Shown here: piece after piece, positions 44,004 to 55,077 of the stretch
How positions within the stretch are numbered: the stretch's first letter is position 1
How the letters are laid out: each line of letters begins with the position of its first letter
DNA from: Methanobacterium sp. BRmetb2
GTDB lineage: Archaea > Methanobacteriota > Methanobacteria > Methanobacteriales > Methanobacteriaceae
Direction: 5' to 3'
Assembly: GCA_003491285.1 (NCBI GenBank)
Contig: CP022705.1
Span: 865,501 to 929,500 of the forward strand
DNA: 64,000 nucleotides
The notes under the pieces: model-generated
Databases searched by the model: none
Seen by the model: only the letters and a program-made list of their open reading frames with translations
Told to the model about the DNA's origin: nothing
Program-made: the position numbers and the translations under genes

Positions 44004-44104
44004 TAATTTATAAAAAGAAACTGTATTTTACACTCTTAAAAAAAGATTAAATACAGATACTTCAAATAATAATTAAAGTTATTTCCTTATAAATTTTACT
44101 TTCC

Positions 44105-44776
44105 TTATTTTTTAGCCACTACTACATCCACTGGAAGCTCCCACATGCTAAAATCATCCAGCCTCATGATAGTAAAACCTGATTTTTCCAGTTCTTGTTT
44201 AGTATAAATTGGTCTACAATCCACATAAGAGGGAAATTTCATGTGCGCCCATTTGTAAAGTTTAGTCATGACATTATCCACATCTTTTTCAGATATGGCT
44301 ACCACTCCAATTCGCCCCCCAATTTTTAAGACCCTTTTGCACTCAGCAAGAAGTTCTGGTATTTCGGGAGTGTCAAAAAGTTCCAGAGTAAAACTCATAA
44401 ACAAAACATCAAAAAATTCATCATCAAAAGGGAGTTTAAAAGCGTCCCCTAAAACCAGACGAGTTCTTTCCAATAATCCTTCTTTTTCTAATTTAGATTT
44501 AGTAACTTCGAGCATGCCTTCTGATATGTCAATTCCATAAACTTTACCTGAATCTCCTACTGACTGGCTTAAGTTTATTAATGCATCTCCAGTTCCAAAA
44601 CCTATCTCTAAAACATTTTCCCCTTCTTTAACAGCCAGATTTTTCAATCCGATCTCAATGTATTTTTTTTCTGGTTTAGCAATGGTATCGTACCATTTAC
44701 TCATTTTATTATAGCTGGTTCTTGCATCTTCCCGGGATCTATTTACCCTGCTGATTTCTGGTTTTTCAGATGTCAT
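44105..44776 (-). CDS. UbiE-like SAM-dependent methyltransferase
   Basis: This 223-residue class I methyltransferase starts with YNKMSKWYDTIAKPEKKYIEIGLKNLAVKEGENVLEIGFGTGDALINLSQSVGDSGKVYGIDISEGML, matching the UbiE/COQ5-type fold. It also has RLVLGDAFKLPFDDEFFDVLFMSFTLELF. The initial Y-N-K-M-x-x-x-Y-D is typical of the family. Methanogens lack ubiquinone and menaquinone, so the substrate is something else. No ribosome site is visible before the ATG, so the mRNA may be leaderless. Confidence 0.88.
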   Translation of the reverse strand: MTSEKPEISRVNRSREDARTSYNKMSKWYDTIAKPEKKYIEIGLKNLAVKEGENVLEIGFGTGDALINLSQSVGDSGKVYGIDISEGMLEVTKSKLEKEGLLERTRLVLGDAFKLPFDDEFFDVLFMSFTLELFDTPEIPELLAECKRVLKIGGRIGVVAISEKDVDNVMTKLYKWAHMKFPSYVDCRPIYTKQELEKSGFTIMRLDDFSMWELPVDVVVAKK

Positions 44777-44981
44777 GATATCTATTAATTATTTTATGGA
44801 AAATAAGTTTTTTTTGTTTATCCAAACCTGAAAAAAGTGTATCACAAAATAATCACTAATTTAGATAAACTAATGTTTTTCCATAAATAACTAATCAGAT
44901 TTTAGTACGTTTTATGGTTAATAAAAAACTCAATTGTTAATAAAATAGTAATTTAGGTATTTAATAAATAATAAAAAGAAA

Positions 44982-45057
<76 letters not shown>

Positions 45058-45120
45058 TATTATAATCATTCACAATCAACATATATAAAGGTTTCCCTTG
45101 ATCTTTTTTCGAGCTGAAAT

Positions 45121-45453
45121 CTATTGGGACTTATCTTTTAAAGTAAGTTCTTTGGCTTCCTTATCTAGAAAATAACCAACTACAGTTCTTATTGCTACTA
45201 TAACTGCCAGTACAACTACTTGATCAACTGTAGGTTCCAATATAGTTTTTATAAGATCAGCTGCAATGAAAAACTCCAGTGATAGTACTATTTTAGAAGT
45301 AAAATCAATTCTTATAGTATTATAAGCTATGGGTTTTCTAAGTATCTCAATGGATATTATTCCGGCAATAGCTCTTATTCCACCATAAAAAATAAAAATA
45401 GCCCCGAAATATGAAAAAAATCGGGTTATCCAAACGATGATGTCTGAATACAT
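45121..45453 (-). CDS. DUF1622-like membrane protein
   Basis: This protein of about 110 residues has three membrane helices. It includes IIVWITRFFSYFGAIFIFYGGIRAIAGII, then a polar loop with a conserved Arg, RIDFTSKIVLSLEFFIAADLIKTIL and VDQVVVLAVIVAIRTVVGYFLDKE. This is the DUF1622 pattern, whose function is unknown. The ATG at 45453 is chosen; a TTG at 45462 is in frame and nearer to GAGGTAG. It is last in a cluster of small membrane proteins (46918 to 45121). Confidence 0.77.
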   Translation of the reverse strand: MYSDIIVWITRFFSYFGAIFIFYGGIRAIAGIISIEILRKPIAYNTIRIDFTSKIVLSLEFFIAADLIKTILEPTVDQVVVLAVIVAIRTVVGYFLDKEAKELTLKDKSQ

Positions 45454-45465
45454 TTGTATCAAAGA

Positions 45466-46011
45466 TTATTTTTCTACCTCTTCCTCTTCCCCTTCTAATT
45501 TTTTTAATCTTTTGTCAATAGATTCCAGTTTTTTGTTAGTGAACCCACGGTATTCATTAAATCTTCTTTCCAGTTCATCGATATCTCGAGTGGTCTTTTC
45601 AAATCTTTTTTCAATATCTTTGATGTCTGTTTTTGTGGCAAGTTCCCAATCTTTAATTAACTGGTCGCTTTGTTCATCTAAAAAACTTTCAATACGGTTG
45701 GATAAAATATCAGTACTGATGGGAACATCTCTAACCTTTCCCATTATTTTGTCACTTACTCCAGAAACTTTTTCACTAACACCTGACATCCTTTCACTCA
45801 CTCCTGACGTCTTTTCACCGGTTTCTTCGTAATTAATTGGAATTTCTTCACCGGTTTTAGATACACGACTGGTTACTTTTTCACCAGCTTCAGAAACTTG
45901 TTTTCGAACTCCGCCTAGATTAACTATCTTATTGTCCTGTAAATAATAATATAAAAGTACCACAATAGCCCCTGCTAAAACCAGTATGGCAAATAATTCT
46001 AGTGGTCCCAT
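45466..46011 (-). CDS. Membrane-anchored coiled-coil protein with heptad repeats
   Basis: This 181-residue protein has one N-terminal helix (PLELFAILVLAGAIVVLLYYYL) then a polar body. Residues about 55-75 carry a seven-residue repeat, SGVSERM-SGVSEKV-SGVSDKI. The second half is a long coiled coil ending in an acidic stretch (EGEEEEVEK). It starts three bases before the end of the next upstream gene's partner (46014), so it is coupled to that membrane coiled-coil protein. I do not recognise a family; it looks like a cytosolic scaffold held at the membrane. Confidence 0.75.
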   Translation of the reverse strand: MGPLELFAILVLAGAIVVLLYYYLQDNKIVNLGGVRKQVSEAGEKVTSRVSKTGEEIPINYEETGEKTSGVSERMSGVSEKVSGVSDKIMGKVRDVPISTDILSNRIESFLDEQSDQLIKDWELATKTDIKDIEKRFEKTTRDIDELERRFNEYRGFTNKKLESIDKRLKKLEGEEEEVEK

Positions 46012-46013
46012 AA

Positions 46014-46445
46014 TTAATCTCCTTTACCTTTTATTTTACCTTCCATATTTTTTTCAAGTTCTTTTTCTTTCTTTTCAATGTCAATTAACATATGTTGAAG
46101 TTTTTTATATTCTGTCTGAGCTTCTAAACGTGTTACTCTTTCATTGATTTCACTATGAAGATATCCAATTTTATGCATTAGTTCTGATGTATTTTGTCTG
46201 ATGTGTGCTAAATTTTTCTGTTGATCCTCAGGTAAGGGAATAACATTTTCCATTAGCCTTTTTGCTTCTAAATCTTTCTCAACCATAGCAATTTTCTTAA
46301 GTTGAATCTGTTTATCTGCAAAAGCTACATTATTTTGAGATTCTCTTACTCTTCTCCACTGTACAACCACAACAAGAACTGCCACTAACGCAATGACAGC
46401 AATAATAATATAAAACAAATTTTGCGGAATAGTAACCGTGGCCAT
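46014..46445 (-). CDS. Membrane-anchored coiled-coil protein
   Basis: This 143-residue protein has an N-terminal membrane helix (NLFYIIIAVIALVAVLVVVVQW) followed by a long coiled coil (residues about 35-135) with many Glu, Lys and Gln. GGAGGTATTGAT precedes the ATG. The next gene begins two bases after it ends. The two proteins have the same layout and probably pair in a membrane-associated complex. No family or function is recognised. Confidence 0.75.
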   Translation of the reverse strand: MATVTIPQNLFYIIIAVIALVAVLVVVVQWRRVRESQNNVAFADKQIQLKKIAMVEKDLEAKRLMENVIPLPEDQQKNLAHIRQNTSELMHKIGYLHSEINERVTRLEAQTEYKKLQHMLIDIEKKEKELEKNMEGKIKGKGD

Positions 46446-46567
46446 ATCAATACCTCCTTTATATAATTTATTTGAAGCTATATATAAAAATATATGAATA
46501 ATTCTTTAAAATTTTAATTTTTATCCTGAATTAATATTATTACAATTCAAAATGTGCCTATGTTAAC

Positions 46568-46918
46568 TCATTTCAAAATTCTATCAATTTTTGAATCTTC
46601 ATCTAACTTTTCTTCTAACCATTCCACATCAGTTGACTTTTTAGATCTATTCCTTAAACCAGAAATATGACCTTTAACCTTAGAACGTCTTAAAACTAAT
46701 TCTTTATCTGTTTCTTTTATTTTTTTATTTCTATAAAATAGATAAATTAATAAAAATGTCAATAATAAAACTAATAAAACTAAAAATATATAAAAATTAT
46801 CAATTAAAAACATCCCAGGAGTAATGCTTGAAGCAGTAGCAAATCTGTTATAGTTACTTTTCATTAAACTTAACGATCCCATATCCAAGAATCCCCTCCC
46901 ATCTTTATTATCTGACAT
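46568..46918 (-). CDS. Small single-pass membrane protein
   Basis: This 116-residue protein has a polar N-terminus, one long hydrophobic segment (FLIDNFYIFLVLLVLLLTFLLIYLFY, about residues 38-64) and a basic, charged C-terminus with KKIKETDKELVLRRSKVKGHI. It heads the minus-strand cluster of membrane proteins, 123 bases before the next. No clear ribosome site is seen before the ATG. The function is unknown. Confidence 0.65.
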   Translation of the reverse strand: MSDNKDGRGFLDMGSLSLMKSNYNRFATASSITPGMFLIDNFYIFLVLLVLLLTFLLIYLFYRNKKIKETDKELVLRRSKVKGHISGLRNRSKKSTDVEWLEEKLDEDSKIDRILK

Positions 46919-47046
46919 AATACAACTTTGTCCAATAATATTAATGAATAGGATTAATATATTCTATATACTTTATAGGTAAAATAAGTTATACTGATTC
47001 TAAATATATAGACTGGAATAATATTATTAAATTTATGAGTGATTAT

Positions 47047-47973
47047 ATGATTAAAATGTATAGAAAAGCTGGTAAGATTACATCTAAAGTTAGGAAAATG
47101 GCTCTTGATGAAATTAAACCAGATATGAAGATATTGGAATTAATTGAATTGGTAGAAAAGGAAATAATCAAATTAGGAGGAATACCTGCTTTTCCGTGTA
47201 ACATATCTGTTAATGAAGTAACTGCACATTACACATCCCCTCCTAATGATGATTCAACTTTAAAATTTGGAGATTTAGTAAAAATAGATCTTGGAGCCCA
47301 TGTTGATGGTTACATCGCCGATACTGCCATAAGTACCATGGTTGGTGGTGAAGAATATCTGGATTCCACTGCTATTGATGAAACTTTAATTTCAAAAAAT
47401 TTGAATATGATTGAAACCTCTATCCTAGCAGTTGAAAGTGCAATAAGTACAATAAGGGAGGGTGTAGAAGTTGGAAAAATTGGTGAAGTAGTGGAAGAAA
47501 CCATAACCAGTAGAGGTTTTAAACCTGTTTCTAATTTAACAGGCCATAGTATGGATCAATATATTTTGCACTCTGGACTTTCAATTCCCAATGTAAAAGA
47601 AAAAAATCCCCATAAATTAGAAGAAGGAGATGTGCTAGCCATAGAACCGTTCGTAACTGATGGTGTGGGTCGAGTTACAGATATGAGCGATGCATACATA
47701 TTCAGATTTTTAAGGGATCGGCCACTTAGAATGATTCATGCCAAAAAACTTTTGGGACAAATAAAAAGTGAATATCGTAATTTACCATTTACCCCAAGAT
47801 GGCTTTTAGATCACTTTGAGGAACATAGATTGAATGCATCCTTGAGACAACTTATACAATCACGGGCTGTTTATCCATACCACGTACTCAAGGAAAAAAG
47901 TGATGCATGGGTGGCTCAGGCAGAACATACCATAATAGTTGAAAAAGATGGTTGTGAAGTAATCACCAAATAA
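47047..47973 (+). CDS. map: Methionine aminopeptidase, type II
   Basis: This 308-residue peptidase removes the N-terminal methionine from new proteins. The five metal ligands are in FGDLVKIDLGAHVDGYIADTA (two Asp), NLTGHSMDQYILHSG (His), LEEGDVLAIEPFVTDG (Glu) and VAQAEHTIIVEKDG (Glu). The helical insertion typical of type II (archaeal/eukaryotic) enzymes follows motif four (about residues 195-270). MIKMYRKAGKITSKVRK is taken as the start by likeness to archaeal homologues; an ATG at 47035 is also in frame. Confidence 0.94.
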   Translation: MIKMYRKAGKITSKVRKMALDEIKPDMKILELIELVEKEIIKLGGIPAFPCNISVNEVTAHYTSPPNDDSTLKFGDLVKIDLGAHVDGYIADTAISTMVGGEEYLDSTAIDETLISKNLNMIETSILAVESAISTIREGVEVGKIGEVVEETITSRGFKPVSNLTGHSMDQYILHSGLSIPNVKEKNPHKLEEGDVLAIEPFVTDGVGRVTDMSDAYIFRFLRDRPLRMIHAKKLLGQIKSEYRNLPFTPRWLLDHFEEHRLNASLRQLIQSRAVYPYHVLKEKSDAWVAQAEHTIIVEKDGCEVITK

Positions 47974-48205
47974 TCATAGAAATGGGACGAAATCCAACCA
48001 TATAATAAAATAAATAAAATCTTAAAAATGGTGGAATAAAAGCTTAAAAATATAAACATTCTAGTTAAAAAGGTTATACCTACTTAATAATTTACAAAAT
48101 TAATTTTAATATTTATTTTATTTCAATAACCTATAATTGGCCACTTATTTACAAAAATAGATTTACAAAATTACGTGTGCAAAAAAATAGAAAAAAAGAA
48201 AGAAT

Positions 48206-49051
48206 TTAGAATGGGACTGGTAAGCCCATTGCTTTTCTTTCATCAATTGTTTTCTGGTTTTTAGTTTTTTTGTCACCGGAAAGTTTTTGGAGTAATCCTA
48301 ATCCAGGTTTAACATCCTCAATGGATTTAGTTTCGATTGCACCGGCTTCCACAGCTTGTTTAAATACAGTGTCACCAGCATCAGTTCTGGTAATAACGGT
48401 TGACCATCCGTCTGGAGAACCAACTGATCCTGTAGATACGTCAGCAAGTTCTGCTACATAGTCAAGACAGACATTACATCCGTTTTGTTCGTATCCATGG
48501 GTTTCTTTGAGTGGTATACTCAAAACATCATCCTGAGTGTAAACCCAGAATTTACCTTTACCTATATCCATTTTTTCCACTAATTCTGGACTAACTCCCA
48601 TTTTTTCAGATATGAATGTTCTTAAAGATTCAAATGGGAAGTTCTCCATACAGTAAATTCCGACTACTAATTTGATTTTATCAGCCAAGAATCTAACACC
48701 AAATGGATAGGACTGCGTTTTTCTTATACCCATAGTTTGGCATGGAATTGCAACTGTACCTACTTTTTCTAAACCATATTGTCTTACAGCTTCTTTTAGC
48801 ATCCAAACGTTAGGTGAAAACGTGTATTTCGTACCTGCTGCTGCTAGTATCTCATCAGATGACATGGCCACCATTGGTTTTGGTTTCCAGAAGTCGTCTC
48901 CAGGTCCAGCTACTACTGCACCTTCGATAATTTTTTCATCTAGAGCAAATGATAGGAGAGCAGATACAATTCCTCCATCCTGTGCTATATTTTGGATTTG
49001 TTTATCTGTTGATCTTGCAGAAACTATTTCTTTGTATGTTCCTAATACCAT
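48206..49051 (-). CDS. frhB: F420-reducing hydrogenase, beta subunit
   Basis: This 281-residue iron-sulphur flavoprotein docks coenzyme F420 and passes electrons from the hydrogenase to it. It has GGIVSALLSFALDEKIIEGAVVAG, KYTFSPNVWMLKEAVRQYGLEKVGTVAIPCQT, GIYCMENFPFESLRTFI and NGCNVCLDYVAELADVSTGSVGSPDGWSTVITRT, all FrhB-specific. The length equals that of characterised FrhB. ATG 49051 follows GGAGG by eight bases. It ends the frhADGB operon. Confidence 0.97.
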   Translation of the reverse strand: MVLGTYKEIVSARSTDKQIQNIAQDGGIVSALLSFALDEKIIEGAVVAGPGDDFWKPKPMVAMSSDEILAAAGTKYTFSPNVWMLKEAVRQYGLEKVGTVAIPCQTMGIRKTQSYPFGVRFLADKIKLVVGIYCMENFPFESLRTFISEKMGVSPELVEKMDIGKGKFWVYTQDDVLSIPLKETHGYEQNGCNVCLDYVAELADVSTGSVGSPDGWSTVITRTDAGDTVFKQAVEAGAIETKSIEDVKPGLGLLQKLSGDKKTKNQKTIDERKAMGLPVPF

Positions 49052-49063
49052 TCTCACAGCCTC

Positions 49064-49855
49064 CTATAATCCTAAATCCTGTTTAATCCTTTCTTCTGGC
49101 CACCAGCTTCTTGGACATTGAGTGTAACAAATACCACATTTTATACATCTGTCTTCATTAAGTTCTGGTCTTCCGTTGGTCATACTGAGTGCTCTGGTCT
49201 GACAGGACATAGCACAAGTTCCACATCCAATACATAATGCTTGATTTACAACTTTAAGTTGTAAGTCGCATCCACATGCTTCTGTGTATCCTACTAAATC
49301 CATCATAGGCTGTAAGTAATCCATATCACCGTTTATAGCAGCTACTACTGTTTTAGCTATAATTTCTGGTGATGGTGGGCATCCGGGTATTGCTAAGTCT
49401 ACTTTAACTAAATCCGCTATTGGAACAAATGATTCGTGAGCTGGCTGTGCTTGCTGTCCCCCTCTGCTGTATCGGGTGAAACATCCGGTAGCAGCACATG
49501 AACCAAAAGCTACAACTAATCCTGCTTTTTCCCTTACTTCTTTAAGTTCATGTAAACTGTGTTCATCTTGCAGACAACATGATCCTTCAACCAGAGCAAT
49601 GTCCATTTCTGGCATTTCCCATAGGTCTACTAAAGTTTGTCCATAAACTATGTCCACCATATTGGTTAATAATTCTGCTAAAATGTCGTAATTCTCTGTT
49701 AACGACATACCATCTCCAGTACATCCACTCAAGTGGATGTATCCTATTCTTGGTTTAGGTTTTTCTTCCGCCACTTTTTCAACCTCCTCTTCTGCACCTA
49801 TTTCTTCGGTTGGCTTTGTTTCCATTCCTAAAAATTCTTTTATTCGGGCTAACAT
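49064..49855 (-). CDS. frhG: F420-reducing hydrogenase, small (gamma) subunit
   Basis: This 263-residue subunit carries the iron-sulphur chain between the nickel-iron site and FrhB. The proximal cluster cysteines are in SGCTGDGMS, EGSCCLQDE/GSCAATGCF and IPGCPPSPE. The C-terminal ferredoxin part has CGCDL, CIGCGTCAMSCQTRAL and CIKCGICYTQCPRS. A variable Glu-rich stretch lies near residues 10-30. AGGGGTTTAGCCA precedes the ATG. It is 12 bases upstream of the frhB start. Confidence 0.97.
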   Translation of the reverse strand: MLARIKEFLGMETKPTEEIGAEEEVEKVAEEKPKPRIGYIHLSGCTGDGMSLTENYDILAELLTNMVDIVYGQTLVDLWEMPEMDIALVEGSCCLQDEHSLHELKEVREKAGLVVAFGSCAATGCFTRYSRGGQQAQPAHESFVPIADLVKVDLAIPGCPPSPEIIAKTVVAAINGDMDYLQPMMDLVGYTEACGCDLQLKVVNQALCIGCGTCAMSCQTRALSMTNGRPELNEDRCIKCGICYTQCPRSWWPEERIKQDLGL

Positions 49856-49858
49856 TGG

Positions 49859-50329
49859 CTAAACCCCTATTTCTTTTAAAATCATTTTAATGGCTACGGG
49901 AATAGCATCTTCCACACTTTTGGTTAATCCCAATTTTACATCGGGGGCAGAGACAGATTCTGGCTGGCATCCAATCACTATAACTTCAACTTGTTTACTT
50001 AAGTCATGCAAAGGCTGACTTACTGGCCATGAATGTACATTCTCATAAGCTCCTTCAGGCAATTCATCTACGCTGAATATTCGAAGGGTTCCAGGTTCTG
50101 CTCCAAAATCCACAATATCCACAACTATCATTTTCTTCCATATGTCATGGGGAAGTGTAAATATAAAGTGGGGAGCACCGGTTCCTGCATCTACTAACAT
50201 TGTACTTTCTGGAAGTTCGTTTTCTTTGGAATACTCTTGTAAAGCCTCTATCACTGCTGGTCCAAATCCGTCATCTTCGAACAGGACGTTTCCACAGCCA
50301 ACAATTATATTCTCCGCATCGTATGGCAT
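49859..50329 (-). CDS. frhD: F420-hydrogenase maturation endopeptidase
   Basis: This 156-residue HycI/HyaD-type protease removes the C-terminal peptide of FrhA after nickel has been inserted. It has the family start IIVGCGNVLFEDDGFGPAVIEALQEY, where the Glu/Asp bind nickel, VDAGTGAPHFIF and VIGCQPESV. It lies between frhA and frhG as in other methanogens. AAGGGAATAAA precedes the ATG. Confidence 0.95.
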   Translation of the reverse strand: MPYDAENIIVGCGNVLFEDDGFGPAVIEALQEYSKENELPESTMLVDAGTGAPHFIFTLPHDIWKKMIVVDIVDFGAEPGTLRIFSVDELPEGAYENVHSWPVSQPLHDLSKQVEVIVIGCQPESVSAPDVKLGLTKSVEDAIPVAIKMILKEIGV

Positions 50330-50338
50330 TTTATTCCC

Positions 50339-51559
<1,221 letters not shown>

Positions 51560-51601
51560 ATGTATCACCTCGTTTTTTAGAATTTCAACAATATAATTCA
51601 A

Positions 51602-51610
51602 TTATATAAA
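51602..51610 (-). promoter_or_regulatory. TATA box of the frh operon
   Basis: TTTATATAA on the minus strand lies about 45-50 bases before the frhA start codon, giving an expected transcript start near 51580 and a leader of about 20 bases containing GAGGTGAT. Confidence 0.5.
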
Positions 51611-51932
51611 TATTATCATAAGTTATAAGTTTTTCTTTGGGAGCGAAAATGAAAAGTATTTATATGATAAAAATGTAAGCTTTTATTTCACATATTCTGA
51701 AAGTTTTGATTAACATCCTGAGCTTAAAAGAAATATCAGATTGATATAAATCCCGATAATTATTTTGATTATGAAAAAAGGAATTTACCAGGCTAGTTTT
51801 TGATGAATCAGCTTTAAATTTCTCAATAAATGAAAACTATGTGTTATATTTAATTTAAATCCTGAAAGACTAGTTAGCATAGTAAACTTTATAAGTTGTT
51901 TTCTCCATAAAGGTGAAGGTGCGACAAATCTT

Positions 51933-52022
51933 ATGGATTTTTCAGTAAATGGTAAAAATGTAATAAAGGAAAATTTAATAAGAGATGGTATGACATATTA
52001 CCTTAAGGTGAGCAAATGTTGA
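51933..52022 (+). CDS. Candidate 29-residue upstream ORF overlapping the PepSY gene
   Basis: A short frame starts at ATG 51933 and ends with TGA overlapping the first codons of the PepSY protein gene at 52016. AGGTG occurs twice before it (near 51911 and 51918), the nearer about 11 bases from the ATG. The peptide (MDFSVNGKNVIKEN...) looks like a piece of protein. It may be a coupled leader or simply chance; the rest of 51611-51910 shows no gene. Confidence 0.3.
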   Translation: MDFSVNGKNVIKENLIRDGMTYYLKVSKC

Positions 52023-52465
52023 AAAATTCTAAAGTTATAGTTTCTATTGGTGTTGTACTGATGATTGGAGTTGTAGCTGCAGGTTATCAGATCACCAATA
52101 ACCAAGAACAATGGCAGCTTGCTGATTTACAGCAGAATAAAAATCCTGCTGACAGTAGTGTTTCAGACCAATCCTCATCTGTCGACGGTCAATCTAGTAG
52201 TGGAACTGGTACTGGAACCTCCTCTGGACAGAGCCAAAGTGGTAGTGGAGGTGATAATGTGAAAATATCGCCCTCAGAAGCTAAAACACTAGCACAAAAA
52301 TACATACGGACCAGTGGTGTAGAAGCTGGAACCCCTAAACTTGTTGAAATGGGAGGAATTCCCACCTACGTAGTACCATTAATTTCTGGTGGTAAAGTTG
52401 TTGGTGAGATTTACATTGACCCTACAACAGGTAAGAATGTTGGAGGCGCTGGTGGTGCTCCATGA
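52016..52465 (+). CDS. Exported PepSY-domain protein
   Basis: This 149-residue protein has an N-terminal hydrophobic signal or anchor (VIVSIGVVLMIGVVAAGYQI), then a low-complexity Ser/Gly/Gln/Thr linker (residues about 40-80), and a PepSY domain: ISPSEAKTLAQKYIRTSG...PKLVEMGGIPTYVVPLISGGKVVGEIYIDPTTGKNVGG. PepSY domains are often peptidase inhibitors or modulators at the cell surface. The stop overlaps the next gene's start (ATGA), so both are coupled. Confidence 0.8.
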   Translation: MLKNSKVIVSIGVVLMIGVVAAGYQITNNQEQWQLADLQQNKNPADSSVSDQSSSVDGQSSSGTGTGTSSGQSQSGSGGDNVKISPSEAKTLAQKYIRTSGVEAGTPKLVEMGGIPTYVVPLISGGKVVGEIYIDPTTGKNVGGAGGAP

Positions 52466-53181
52466 GAGTAAAAACTCAAACTGAGTGCTGTACCATAATA
52501 TCAGAGGACATTGAAGATGCTATAGTTCTCGAAGGATCGCCAGGAGTAGGATTAGTAGGAAACATAGTGGGCTGGCTCTTAGTAGAAGACCTTAAAATGA
52601 AAGAAATTGGTTACATTGATTCCAAATACTTTCCCCCATTAGCCGTCCTTTACAAAGGCGTGGCAATCCATCCATTCAGGATATATGAATCTGAAGGCAT
52701 AGTTCTATTCTTATCAGATTTTATAGTGCCACCGAATGTAGTTTATGATATGACCAATGCTATCGTTGATTGGATGGAAAAAAATAGCAGCAAAGAATTA
52801 ATAACGTTTAACAGCATGGTTGTCCGAGAAAAAACCCAACCTGCCGCTGGAGCTGCAAATTCTCCAGAAGCTCTTCAAAAATTGGCTAACATGGAATTAC
52901 CCATACTTCCATTCGGAAATTTAAATGGTTTATCTGGAACATTATTAACTAGATGTGCCGTAAAAAATATACCGGCATCATGTTTATTTGCTGAAATATT
53001 GAATCCTTATCCAGATCCAAGAGCAGCTGCAGGAGTCATTGGTACACTGAACAAAATGTTAAATACAGAAATTGACCCAGAACCACTCCTTAAAGAAGCA
53101 GAAGAAATCGAATCAAGACTCAAAAAACTTGCTGAAGAGGTTCAAACCGGACCAGGACCAGAATCTCCAATATATAGTTAA
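52462..53181 (+). CDS. PAC2 family protein (proteasome assembly chaperone-like)
   Basis: This 239-residue protein has the PAC2 start DAIVLEGSPGVGLVGNIVGWLLVEDL, a core with PLAVLYKGVAIHPFRIYE and the segment AANSPEALQKLANMELPILPFGNLNGLSGTLL. A C-terminal coiled coil follows. Archaeal members are widely annotated as proteasome assembly chaperones, though direct evidence is limited. It overlaps the PepSY gene by four bases. A second PAC2 protein is encoded at 56498-57271. Confidence 0.87.
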   Translation: MRVKTQTECCTIISEDIEDAIVLEGSPGVGLVGNIVGWLLVEDLKMKEIGYIDSKYFPPLAVLYKGVAIHPFRIYESEGIVLFLSDFIVPPNVVYDMTNAIVDWMEKNSSKELITFNSMVVREKTQPAAGAANSPEALQKLANMELPILPFGNLNGLSGTLLTRCAVKNIPASCLFAEILNPYPDPRAAAGVIGTLNKMLNTEIDPEPLLKEAEEIESRLKKLAEEVQTGPGPESPIYS

Positions 53182-53209
53182 AATATTCCACGGCTAAACA
53201 GTTATCAAG

Positions 53210-53294
<85 letters not shown>

Positions 53295-53417
53295 TCAAAC
53301 AATTTTCTTTTTCTTATATTAATGACACTTAAAAAAACTGGCATACAATTAATAATTCTAATTTTATTTATAAAAAAATTAATATAATTAAGAGAGATAA
53401 TGAAACATAGCACACAG

Positions 53418-53999
<582 letters not shown>

Positions 54000-54181
54000 A
54001 AAAAAAGAATTTATTTTCAGTCTATTAAACTTTTTTATTAATAACTAATAATTTTAATCTATAACTGTGAATCCAATACTGTTAAAGCCTTTCAAAAAGT
54101 TTTAATTTAATTTATGGCAGTAATTTAATTGGTAGGATAAATAGGTGCTTTCAATGAAATAATAATTTAAGAAATACTTTT

Positions 54182-54394
54182 TCATTTATTAACATCAAGA
54201 TCTTCAAGATTTTTTATATCTTCAATGAACTTTATCAACTTAGACATATCATCTGAAATTTTAAAAAAATCTTCCGATTTAATAACAATTACCAGATCAT
54301 TATTTTCATACAAATCAGGTTCTTTTGGTATGATAACAACTTCTTTACTATCCTCAACTCTTCTACAAACACCTATACTGGCATTAAACTTCAT
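54182..54394 (-). CDS. Small protein, unknown function
   Basis: This 70-residue protein begins MKFNASIGVCRRVEDSKEVVIIPKEPDLYENNDLVIVIKSEDFFKI and ends in an acidic helix. GGGGCTAATATT precedes the ATG. The pattern of strands suggests a small beta domain, perhaps related to SpoVT/AbrB- or TRAM-like folds, but I cannot name a family. It lies between an acetyltransferase and a PsbP-like membrane protein. Confidence 0.6.
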   Translation of the reverse strand: MKFNASIGVCRRVEDSKEVVIIPKEPDLYENNDLVIVIKSEDFFKISDDMSKLIKFIEDIKNLEDLDVNK

Positions 54395-54444
54395 AATATT
54401 AGCCCCTAATAGTTTATATTATTAACTAAAACCTGAATTATCCA

Positions 54445-55077
54445 TTATTTTACATGAAAACTATTTATAACCAGGTCCATCACTTCTTTATAATCAATGA
54501 GAGGTCCGTCAAATACAAAAATAATAAAATATGCGATTTTATTCTTTTCAATTGCTATGCCCCTAGAGCTATACTTACTTGAACCAACAGTATACGTTGA
54601 CTGAACATCATAGGCAGTTACGCCATCCACATTTATAGTACGCTCATAATAAATGTCACCTTGAGAAGCTATGTTTTCCCTCCATTCTTGGAGTCTATCA
54701 ACAAAATTTTTATTCCCCAGATCTTCGCTGAAAACTGAAAAACTGTTGGTTGAATTCTTTTCTATGGTGACCATCAGAGGAGGTTCTACTGTTCCCTGTG
54801 AAACTTTCCATCCCGGAGGATAATTAAAACTAATCATTTTATCCTCATAATGACCAATGGAATTTGTAGTTTTATTTTGTTGATTTTTAGTAGTACTAGT
54901 AGATGAAATATCATTATTTGCAGTTAAAACATAAGCTATAGATACTAAAATCAAAATTATGATTATGATTAAAATTATAGAAGGTCTTCCCTTACCTAAT
55001 ACCTTGTCTATAAAATATTTACTCTTATCAACCCTTGAAGGTTTGCTCTTCTTGCCTATTGAAGGTTTTTTCACCAT
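54445..55077 (-). CDS. Membrane-anchored PsbP-like protein
   Basis: This 210-residue protein has a basic N-terminus, a membrane anchor (RPSIILIIIIILILVSIAYVLTANN), a Ser/Thr/Asn linker and an external domain, YEDKMISFNYPPGWKVSQGTVEPPLMVTIEK, with the PsbP-like strand pattern, followed by DVQSTYTVGSSKYSSRGIAIEKNKIAYFIIFVFDG. Such domains are frequent in methanogens with unknown role. ATG 55077 follows GGAGGGAAC; the upstream ATG at 55131 has no ribosome site. Confidence 0.72.
   Translation of the reverse strand: MVKKPSIGKKSKPSRVDKSKYFIDKVLGKGRPSIILIIIIILILVSIAYVLTANNDISSTSTTKNQQNKTTNSIGHYEDKMISFNYPPGWKVSQGTVEPPLMVTIEKNSTNSFSVFSEDLGNKNFVDRLQEWRENIASQGDIYYERTINVDGVTAYDVQSTYTVGSSKYSSRGIAIEKNKIAYFIIFVFDGPLIDYKEVMDLVINSFHVK

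Noticed and set aside
45437..45832. 131-codon plus-strand ORF over the coiled-coil gene
   Set aside because: Its Ser/Leu/Phe-rich sequence is the mirror of the Glu/Lys heptad repeats on the minus strand.
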